Made by a program: the position numbers and the translations under genes. Positions 1 to 4,450 of a stretch of 5,969 nt of DNA are shown in pieces. Source of the stretch: Bacillota bacterium (GTDB taxonomy: Bacteria > Bacillota > Negativicutes > Sporomusales > Sporomusaceae); contig JAEWGR010000095.1 in assembly GCA_023388195.1 (NCBI GenBank), positions 1 to 5,969 of the forward strand, in the 5' to 3' direction. The notes beneath the pieces are model-generated. The model was given only the letters and a program-made list of their open reading frames with translations. It ran no database searches and had not been told where the DNA came from. Within the stretch, counting starts at the first letter, position 1, and every line of letters starts with the position of its first letter.

Positions 1-1479
1 CTATTAGGCTGGATTTTGCCTCTATTGCCGTTGCTATTAATCTGGTATTTTATTTTTAGCCGGATGGGCGGGGGCGGCAATGCTATGTCGCTGGGGAAAA
101 GCAAAGCCCATGAGATTCAGGGTGAGATGATTGGTATCAAATTCAGCGATGTCGGCGGGGTTGGCGAAGCGGAAATTGAACTGCGGGAAATTATTGAATA
201 TCTGAAAAACCCGGAGAAGTTCGGTCGCATGGGTGCCAGGCTGCCGAAGGGGGTTTTGTTGGCCGGTTCACCTGGAACCGGTAAAACGTTGCTTGCCAAA
301 GCGACTGCCGGCGAGGCGGGAGTCCCCTTTTTCTTCCTGACAGGCTCAAGCTTTGTTGAAATGTTTGTCGGTGTGGGTGCTGCCAGGGTACGTGACCTTT
401 TTGAGCAGGCTCAAAAGAAAGCGCCCTGTATCATTTTTATCGATGAAATAGATGCTATTGGTCAGGCCCGCACCAGTATGGGGCGGATCGGCGGCAACAG
501 TGAACAGGAAAACACGCTTAATCAGCTGTTGGCGGAAATGGACGGATTTAAAGCTAATTCGGGCGTTATCATTATGGCGGCCACCAACCGGCCGGAGATT
601 TTGGATCAGGCACTTATCCGGCCGGGCCGGTTTGACCGGCAAATTCAGGTAACCTTGCCTACAGAACCAGGACGTCTGGAGATTCTTAAGATTCACACCC
701 GTAATATGCCGCTTGGCAGTGATGTAAATCTAGCGCGCCTGGCTAAAATAACCGCCGGCTTTTCCGGTGCGGAGCTGGCTAATATTGCCAATGAGGCCTC
801 GTTGCTGGCTATCCGTCAGCAGGCAGCAACCATTGCTATGGCTGATTTTGATTTGGCGATCGAACGGGTTGTTGCCGGACTGCAGCGGAAAACACCCCTC
901 TCCGAAGATATCCGGGCTAAGGTTGCTTATCATGAGGTTGGTCACGCCCTGACTGCTTACTATCTGCCCGGTACTGACCCGGTTCATAAGATCAGTATTA
1001 TCCCCACTGCCAAGGGAGCCTTGGGGTATACTATGCAGATGCCGGAAGAAGACCGGTATCTTATCGGTGAAAACGAGCTTAAGGCCCGTCTGGCCGTTAT
1101 GCTTGGCGGCAGGGCGGCGGAACTGATTATTTTTCAGGAAAGCTCCACCGGGGCGGCCAATGATCTGGAACGGGCCACTGAAATGGCGCGACGCATGGTT
1201 ACTGAGTTTGGAATGTCCCCAAAGCTGGGGCCGGTGCGTTATGCCAATACCGCCGGGACTTACTTAAGAAGCGGGGTTGCGGGCCGGGAGGATTTGAGTC
1301 CTGCTACCATTGCTCATATTGATGAAGAGATTCAGCGGCTGCTGACAGAGGCCCATAATACCGCTAAACAGATTCTAACCGAACGTCTGCCTGTGATGCA
1401 CGAGGTTGCCAGGTTTTTAAAAGACAAGGAAGTCATTTCCGGTGATGAGCTTACTCAGATTGTAAAGACAATGGCCTAA
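1..1479 (+). CDS. FtsH-family ATP-dependent zinc metalloprotease, 5' end missing
   Basis: Membrane-anchored AAA+ protease that unfolds and degrades membrane and soluble proteins as a hexamer. The frame is open to base 1, so the start codon, first membrane segment and extracytoplasmic domain lie outside the window; the TTG at 16 is internal. Numbering codons from base 1, a hydrophobic segment at about residues 1-20 matches the second FtsH transmembrane helix, followed by the Gly-rich linker. Then come Walker A GSPGTGKT (89-96), the pore loop FVEMFVG (from about 118), Walker B IIFIDEID (144-151, D148/E149), the second region of homology NRPEILD...RPGRFDR (196-213, with the arginine fingers), the zinc motif HEVGH (311-315), and the third ligand in STGAANDLERA (D388). 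All catalytic residues are present. Departures from the usual sequence are Ser for Pro in Walker A and Val for Ala in HEAGH. The protein stops soon after the M41 domain without a long acidic tail. These traits suggest an accessory paralogue and not the housekeeping copy, which is an inference. Confidence 0.95.
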   Translation, partial: LLGWILPLLPLLLIWYFIFSRMGGGGNAMSLGKSKAHEIQGEMIGIKFSDVGGVGEAEIELREIIEYLKNPEKFGRMGARLPKGVLLAGSPGTGKTLLAKATAGEAGVPFFFLTGSSFVEMFVGVGAARVRDLFEQAQKKAPCIIFIDEIDAIGQARTSMGRIGGNSEQENTLNQLLAEMDGFKANSGVIIMAATNRPEILDQALIRPGRFDRQIQVTLPTEPGRLEILKIHTRNMPLGSDVNLARLAKITAGFSGAELANIANEASLLAIRQQAATIAMADFDLAIERVVAGLQRKTPLSEDIRAKVAYHEVGHALTAYYLPGTDPVHKISIIPTAKGALGYTMQMPEEDRYLIGENELKARLAVMLGGRAAELIIFQESSTGAANDLERATEMARRMVTEFGMSPKLGPVRYANTAGTYLRSGVAGREDLSPATIAHIDEEIQRLLTEAHNTAKQILTERLPVMHEVARFLKDKEVISGDELTQIVKTMA

Positions 1480-1509
1480 ACGATTGTATTTGCAAGTCAC
1501 ATAAAGACA

Positions 1510-1548
1510 AAAAAAGATCTCTTTATGACTGCCATAGAGATCTTTTTT
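1510..1548 (+). terminator. Intrinsic terminator after the ftsH-like gene
   Basis: A perfect 13-bp inverted repeat, AAAAAAGATCTCT (1510-1522) with AGAGATCTTTTTT (1536-1548), encloses a 13-nt loop. The run of six T closes the right arm. It begins about 30 bases after the protease stop codon and should end that transcript, making the next gene a separate unit. Because the outer arm is A-rich on the left and T-rich on the right, it could work on both strands, but no minus-strand gene approaches it. Confidence 0.85.
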
Positions 1549-1639
1549 ATGCAATAAAAACGGTAAGTATTTCGTCATTCTAAATGATAGTTTTTACAAG
1601 GTGAATTTTAGCGGCACCTAATCTTGAGGAGGAATAAAC

Positions 1640-1996
1640 ATGATTGATTCTAAAGTAATCGAAGCCTTTGAGCTTATGTGGGGCAATTTTCCTGAACCGG
1701 CTACACTGGTACATAAAAGCAGGGAAATTATTGCGGTCAACACGGCCTGTAAAAAGATTGGCCGGGAGAAAGGGATCAACTGTGCAACCATCGGTGGGGC
1801 TGAGGCTCATAAAGGCTGTCTGGCCAACAAAGCGCTGGCAACGCAGCAGCCGGCATATGTTAAAGGAAAATTTGGCGAAAAGGAGATCATTTCCTATTGG
1901 CTGCCAATTACGGGATACCCCGAGTATTTCGTTCATTTTGGCGTGGGCGTAACGATTGATTATGATGCAACCCCGGAGACCATAAGCGCCAAGTAA
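1640..1996 (+). CDS. Small stand-alone PAS-like protein with three cysteines, function unknown
   Basis: This encodes 118 residues. The ATG is set by a strong GAGGAGG site at 1626-1632, seven bases upstream. I do not recognise a named family. The pattern resembles a single PAS fold: EPATLVHKSREIIAVN (19-34) looks like the first two strands and the conserved Asn, and the C-terminal EIISYWLPITGYPEYFVHFGVGVTIDY (82-108) like the last strands. Cysteines lie at 37, 48 and 60; the pair C48/C60 occupies the place where some redox- or ligand-sensing PAS domains carry paired cysteines. There is no signal peptide, membrane helix or attached output domain. The gene sits alone between two terminators, so it appears monocistronic. 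No convincing promoter was seen in the 90 bases ahead, although an AGGTG-N11-CACCT dyad (1599-1619) sits just before the ribosome site. A role as a small sensor or ligand-binding protein is only inferred. Confidence 0.8.
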   Translation: MIDSKVIEAFELMWGNFPEPATLVHKSREIIAVNTACKKIGREKGINCATIGGAEAHKGCLANKALATQQPAYVKGKFGEKEIISYWLPITGYPEYFVHFGVGVTIDYDATPETISAK

Positions 1997-2064
1997 TCTG
2001 AAGACAGATTTATCGGATCTATGGATCGTAGAATCACCGGTTCTATTGGCGGTGACCATGTTTA

Positions 2065-2104
2065 AAAGCCCCAGCTTAGAAGTAATTAAGCTGGGGACTT
2101 TTTT
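2065..2104 (+). terminator. Terminator between convergent genes, probably bidirectional
   Basis: A 10-bp perfect stem, CCCCAGCTTA (2069-2078) with TAAGCTGGGG (2087-2096), has an 8-nt loop and is followed by six T at 2099-2104. It ends the PAS-like gene, whose stop is 69 bases upstream. Read on the minus strand the same stem is followed by CTTTTAAA, a weaker U run, so it probably also ends the epimerase gene coming from the other side (stop at 2146). Confidence 0.85.
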
Positions 2105-2145
2105 GCGTAACAAGGCATTAGCATTATTATCGCCGCGGCCACTAC

Positions 2146-3060
2146 TTACCTTTGACCGGCAATACAGTTCGCCAATGCACTGCGAAAGGCAGCGGCGGTA
2201 TCAGCCGGACTTAATAGGGGCTGATAGCCTATATCAGCAGTGGCTTTATCCCAGGTAAGACGCCAGGTTTCATTCAGGAAGGCCGGCCCGTTCCAGTCTG
2301 CTGCCGCCACTAACTGCAGTGATGATACCGATTGTGTTAATTCAATAATCATCCGGCCGATTGCTTCCCAGGATAAAAACAGGCTGCCAATATTATAAAT
2401 ATTGCCAATGGCCTCTTGCCTGGTTGCAGCCAGCCCGACTGCCGCCCCTAAATCATTCATACTGACAAAGGCGCCGCCAGCCCCGGTCACCATGGGTAAA
2501 GGCTGGCCGGCAAGGGCTGATTTCACTAATTCCCGCAGGTGTTTTCCGCCGATAGAGTGGCCAAAGGCCCACCAGAAACGCAATATCGTCACCGGCAGGT
2601 TCTGCTGCCGGCCTAAAGCCAGCGCTAACTGCTCCGCACAAAGCTTGGCAATAGCATACAACGGTTTGCGGGCCCGCTCCGGCCGGCAAGTATAGGTTTC
2701 ATCAACCGGGCCGGCAGGAGGGATGCCATAAACACCGGCTGTGCTGGTATAGATAAAGCGTTTAACACCGGCCGCAGCACAGGCGTTCAGCAGGTTAATC
2801 TGCCCAACCATATCATTATTAAATAAAACTTTTGGCTCATCACTGAAACTCCAGGCTAAATTCACAACAACATCAGTACCGGCAACCATATCCCGGAGTA
2901 AAGCCGGATTCATAAGATCGGTCGTACAGACAGTCACATTAGGTTGTACAGCCGGTGCCGCATTTTTATCAAGAACTGTTACAGAATGACCTTGCCGGAG
3001 CAGATAAACGGTGAGATTGCTGCCCACATCACCGGCTCCACCTGCCAACAGAATTCTCAT
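2146..3060 (-). CDS. NAD(P)-dependent epimerase/dehydratase (extended short-chain dehydrogenase)
   Basis: This encodes 304 residues starting MRILLAGGAGDVGS. The ATG at 3058-3060 is chosen because GAGGAG lies about nine bases upstream and the dinucleotide-binding motif begins immediately; an in-frame ATG at 3102 would add 14 residues that do not fit the family and would put this site inside the coding region. Visible features are GxxGxxG at G7/G10/G13, an acidic residue D31 after the second strand (typical of NAD ribose binding), TDL at 47-49, the catalytic Ser/Thr segment YTSTAGVYG (104-112), and YxxxK at Y135/K139. The length and order match sugar-nucleotide epimerases and related reductases. 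The substrate cannot be read from the sequence, and no polysaccharide genes are nearby. It lies 107 bp downstream of the TerC-type gene on the same strand, without a clear terminator between them, so co-transcription is possible. The protein is probably cytoplasmic. Confidence 0.93.
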   Translation of the reverse strand: MRILLAGGAGDVGSNLTVYLLRQGHSVTVLDKNAAPAVQPNVTVCTTDLMNPALLRDMVAGTDVVVNLAWSFSDEPKVLFNNDMVGQINLLNACAAAGVKRFIYTSTAGVYGIPPAGPVDETYTCRPERARKPLYAIAKLCAEQLALALGRQQNLPVTILRFWWAFGHSIGGKHLRELVKSALAGQPLPMVTGAGGAFVSMNDLGAAVGLAATRQEAIGNIYNIGSLFLSWEAIGRMIIELTQSVSSLQLVAAADWNGPAFLNETWRLTWDKATADIGYQPLLSPADTAAAFRSALANCIAGQR

Positions 3061-3133
3061 AATCTGCTCTCCTCGTATTGATAAAAATTTTCTTACCATC
3101 ACTGTACCACCGTAAGGTGCTTTATGGGAGAAT

Positions 3134-3162
3134 ATTGTAGATTAGATAATTAAAAATCATAA
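3134..3162 (-). promoter_or_regulatory. Weak candidate promoter for the epimerase gene
   Basis: On the minus strand, TACAAT (3134-3139) matches five of six bases of a -10 element. TTATGA (3157-3162) lies 17 bp upstream as a poor -35, matching three of six. Transcription would begin near 3127, about 67 bases before the ATG. The -35 overlaps the AT-rich dyad at 3144-3168. The region is AT-rich, so a chance match is quite possible. Confidence 0.25.
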
Positions 3163-3168
3163 TTATCT
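3144..3168. repeat. AT-rich perfect inverted repeat at the 3' end of the TerC-type gene
   Basis: AGATAATTA (3144-3152) and TAATTATCT (3160-3168) are perfect 9-bp arms around a 7-bp centre. The outer base overlaps the terC-type stop codon. The stem is almost purely A/T and has no following U run on the minus strand, so it is a poor terminator. It may be an operator or a weak RNA hairpin. Confidence 0.6.
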
Positions 3169-3860
3169 TACCCTTCGAAAGCCGAGGGTTTGCTGCTTTC
3201 TGTGGAGCTGCCGGCACTTAAACGGGCTGCACCTACGACAGCCGCGGTTAGGGTGCCACTGATCAGCCATTTGCTGGTTGAAGACAGGTCAAAATATCTC
3301 ATCGTCAACGGATCGCCGGCAATCATACCTCCTGCCGTCCAGGCCAGTACCGCTCCTCCCAGATAAATCACAACCGGGAACCGGTCTACAAGCTTAATGA
3401 AAGCGGTGCTGCCCCAGATAATGACAGGAATGGTGATTAATATACCCGCGGTAACCAGCAGCATGTCGCCATGGGCTACGCCAGCAACGGCCATTACATT
3501 ATCAATACCCATAACCCCGTCAGCGATTATGATTGTACGTACGGCAGTCAGCAAGTCGGAGTGAGCACTGATGTCCTTATCCTTTTTATCGGTCAGCAGC
3601 TTATAGGCAATCCAGATGAGCAGCAGGCCGCCGGTGATCATTAAAGCCGGCAGCTTCAACAGCCATACAACGACTAAGGTGGACAAAAAGCGGATCACGA
3701 TTGCCCCTGCTGTTCCCCAGAATATAGCCTTTTTCTGTTTGTCGGCCGGCAGTCTGCGTGCCGCCATGCCGATTACGATCGCATTATCGCCTGCCAGCAC
3801 AAGGTCAATAAAAATAATTGCCAGCAAGCCCCATAAAAATTCAGTTGTCAAAAAATCCAT
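3168..3860 (-). CDS. TerC/YjbE-family integral membrane protein, probable Mn2+ exporter
   Basis: This encodes 230 residues with about seven hydrophobic segments. The TerC family signature appears twice in internally related halves: DLVLAGDNAIVIGMA (D19, D25, N26) and ADGVMGIDNVMAVAG (D114, D120, N121). These acidic and Asn residues lie in membrane helices and are thought to bind the metal. A charged loop (about 91-99, DKKDKD) separates the halves, and a Ser-rich hydrophilic tail ends the protein (211-230). The ATG has an AGGGGGT ribosome site at 3868-3874. Members of this family in Bacillus (YkoY, YceF) are linked to Mn2+ export, and YjbE-type genes commonly sit behind yybP-ykoY riboswitches. 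The leader here carries exactly such an element, which strongly supports a manganese role. Substrate specificity is inferred from family and context. The gene is transcribed away from the sigma-54 activator at 4451. Confidence 0.93.
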   Translation of the reverse strand: MDFLTTEFLWGLLAIIFIDLVLAGDNAIVIGMAARRLPADKQKKAIFWGTAGAIVIRFLSTLVVVWLLKLPALMITGGLLLIWIAYKLLTDKKDKDISAHSDLLTAVRTIIIADGVMGIDNVMAVAGVAHGDMLLVTAGILITIPVIIWGSTAFIKLVDRFPVVIYLGGAVLAWTAGGMIAGDPLTMRYFDLSSTSKWLISGTLTAAVVGAARLSAGSSTESSKPSAFEG

Positions 3861-3973
3861 TGAAACTACCCCCTAAATATTTTCTGATTGGCTCTTAACA
3901 CTCTCCAGCCGGATTGTCGATTAAGAAGATCTAGAAAAGCAAGGATGTCTCCGGAAAGGGTATTTGCCAACAC

Positions 3974-4005
3974 AAAAACCTTACCCGGGTATCAGGTAAG
4001 GTCTT
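3974..4005 (-). terminator. Second (promoter-distal) leader terminator of the TerC-type gene
   Basis: On the minus strand ACCUUACCUG (4002-3993, arm C) pairs with CGGGUAAGGU (3987-3978, arm D) around a 5-nt loop. That gives ten pairs with one G-U, extendable by three more including one G-U, and a run of five U at 3978-3974. This is the stronger terminator of the tandem pair. Arm C can instead pair with an upstream arm, which would abolish this hairpin. Confidence 0.8.
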
Positions 4006-4033
4006 GTCTGAAAATAAACAAAGACCTTACCTG
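3993..4033 (-). promoter_or_regulatory. Predicted antiterminator hairpin in the TerC leader
   Basis: On the minus strand CAGGUAAGGUCUU (4033-4021, arm B) is perfectly complementary over 13 bases to AAGACCUUACCUG (4005-3993, arm C), with a 15-nt loop. This structure uses one arm from each terminator hairpin, so it cannot coexist with either. It is not followed by a U run and so should allow read-through. That it forms in vivo is inferred. Confidence 0.6.
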
Positions 4034-4048
4034 AATAGGCAAGGTCTT
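4011..4048 (-). terminator. First leader terminator, overlapping the riboswitch P1 strand
   Basis: On the minus strand AAGACCUUGCCU (4048-4037, arm A) pairs with AGGUAAGGUCUU (4032-4021, arm B) over 12 positions with one G-U and a 4-nt AUUC loop. It is followed by UGUUUAUUUU (4020-4011). Arm A contains the 3' strand of the aptamer's closing P1 helix (4044-4040). Ligand-stabilised P1 and this hairpin therefore exclude each other, the usual layout of a transcriptional ON switch. Confidence 0.75.
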
Positions 4049-4130
4049 ACCAGCAATAATTAGTTGCCAGCAAAGCCGGGCTTGCGCCGCAATGACGAAC
4101 TTTGCTTGTCGGTTACTCCCCTTGTAAACC
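4040..4130 (-). promoter_or_regulatory. yybP-ykoY manganese riboswitch aptamer
   Basis: On the minus strand the leader contains the conserved block ACAAGGGGAGUA (4125-4114), then CGUCA, then GGCUUUGCUGG and GGUAAGACCUUG near the 3' end, the hallmark words of this family. CAAGG (4124-4120) pairs with CCUUG (4044-4040) as P1. AGCAAAG (4106-4100) pairs with CUUUGCU (4075-4069), and UUGC/GCAA (4092-4089 with 4085-4082) makes a small inner hairpin. The family binds Mn2+ between two docked loops. It precedes a TerC-type gene, as is typical. The exact 5' boundary is approximate. Confidence 0.9.
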
Positions 4131-4146
4131 ATATGCTTTTGTAAGT

Positions 4147-4175
4147 ATTATATTTTATTTATCAGCCAAAGTCAA
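4147..4175 (-). promoter_or_regulatory. Sigma-70/A-type promoter of the riboswitch-TerC transcript
   Basis: On the minus strand TTGACT (4175-4170) and TATAAT (4152-4147) are separated by exactly 17 bp, matching consensus at eleven of twelve positions. Transcription should start near 4140, a few bases before the aptamer, giving a leader of about 280 nt. The strength of the promoter fits a gene controlled mainly by premature termination. Confidence 0.88.
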
Positions 4176-4191
4176 TCAGGATAAATCAGGA
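4174..4191. repeat. Two direct AATCAGGA repeats beside the TerC promoter
   Basis: AATCAGGA occurs at 4174-4181 and again at 4184-4191, a period of ten bases or about one helical turn. The first copy overlaps the -35 element of the TerC promoter. It could be a protein-binding site, but the repeat is short and may be fortuitous. Confidence 0.4.
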
Positions 4192-4259
4192 AACAGCTGG
4201 CGAATAGAAAAGCCATGCCTGTAATTTTCCGGCCTTTACGCTGCTATTTGCTGAGCAGC

Positions 4260-4317
4260 TGGCAATCATTATGCCGCAGGTGGCAACATTTGTGCCAGTA
4301 ATGGCATTAATGTTGCC
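4260..4317 (+). repeat. Three 21-bp-phased GGCA-N7-TGCC inverted repeats
   Basis: Unit 1 is TGGCAATCATTATGCC (4260-4275), unit 2 TGGCAACATTTGTGCC (4281-4296) and unit 3 TGGCATTAATGTTGCC (4302-4317). Start-to-start spacing is exactly 21 bp both times, about two helical turns, so all three dyads face the same side of the DNA. Centres vary while the GGCA and TGCC arms are constant, as expected of selected protein-binding sites. In unit 2 the symmetry extends to TGGCA-N7-TGCCA. The block lies 134-191 bp ahead of the sigma-54 activator gene, a usual distance for operators or upstream activating sites. Each unit also fits GG-N10-GC. Confidence 0.75.
4302..4317 (+). promoter_or_regulatory. Candidate sigma-54 (-24/-12) promoter for the activator gene
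   Basis: TGGCATTAATGTTGCC matches TGGCA and TTGC of the TGGCACG-N4-TTGC(A/T) consensus, with the required GG-N10-GC spacing. Transcription would start near 4328, about 120 bases before the ATG at 4451. The other two phased units fit less well. The same sequence is also unit 3 of the dyad array, so it may be an operator and not a promoter. Confidence 0.4.
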
Positions 4318-4399
4318 GCTTTTACAATTTCTCTGCGCATACGATCGGCAGCAAATGAAATTAAAGCAATAGTCAGAAAATAATTGCTTGATACGGGAA

Positions 4400-4405
4400 T
4401 ATAAT
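4400..4405 (+). promoter_or_regulatory. Isolated TATAAT ahead of the activator gene
   Basis: A perfect -10 hexamer lies 45 bases before the activator ATG, but the position 17 bp upstream (AAAATA, 4377-4382) bears no likeness to TTGACA. It could be a factor-dependent promoter served by the phased repeats about 80 bp upstream, or chance in AT-rich sequence. Confidence 0.35.
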
Positions 4406-4450
4406 TCAAAGTAAAATTAAAGATATCCTTTGTGTTAGGAGCGTATAACT

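Larger units (their letters stand above)
3861..4450. other. Divergent regulatory intergenic region (590 bp)
   Basis: No protein-coding frame is convincing here. The left part, 3861-4175, is the transcribed leader and promoter of the TerC-type gene. The 100 or so leader bases between the second terminator and the ribosome site (3875-3973) show no further clear structure and no start codon with a ribosome site. The stretch 4192-4259 holds only a GCTGC-N10-GCAGC dyad (4240-4259). Then come the three phased repeats, an AT-rich stretch with TATAAT at 4400, and the activator's ribosome site. Confidence 0.8.

Noticed and set aside
16..18. TTG as the start codon of the protease gene
   Set aside because: The frame is open to base 1 and the codons before it continue the transmembrane helix; a full FtsH needs about 100 more N-terminal residues.
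346..696. Minus-strand open frame of 116 codons inside the protease gene
   Set aside because: It is antisense to conserved FtsH motifs, with no ribosome site or recognisable product.
2034..2055. TCACCG-N10-CGGTGA dyad after the PAS-like gene
   Set aside because: The stem is only six base pairs with no U run, and a much better terminator follows at once.
1580..2113. Minus-strand open frame of 177 codons across the PAS-like gene
   Set aside because: It runs through both the terminator hairpin and the PAS-like gene, lacks a ribosome site and has an unnatural composition; the plus-strand frame has a strong GAGGAGG and protein-like character.
2402..2695. Plus-strand open frame inside the epimerase gene
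   Set aside because: It is the complement of conserved short-chain dehydrogenase sequence, with no ribosome site.
3061..3102. A longer epimerase start at 3102
   Set aside because: It adds 14 residues ahead of the nucleotide-binding motif, and the good GAGGAG site lies before the ATG at 3060.
3978..4048. Repeated AAGGTCTTACC words taken as a CRISPR-like or mobile repeat
   Set aside because: They are the complementary arms of the tandem terminator hairpins in the riboswitch platform; there are no spacers of uniform length.
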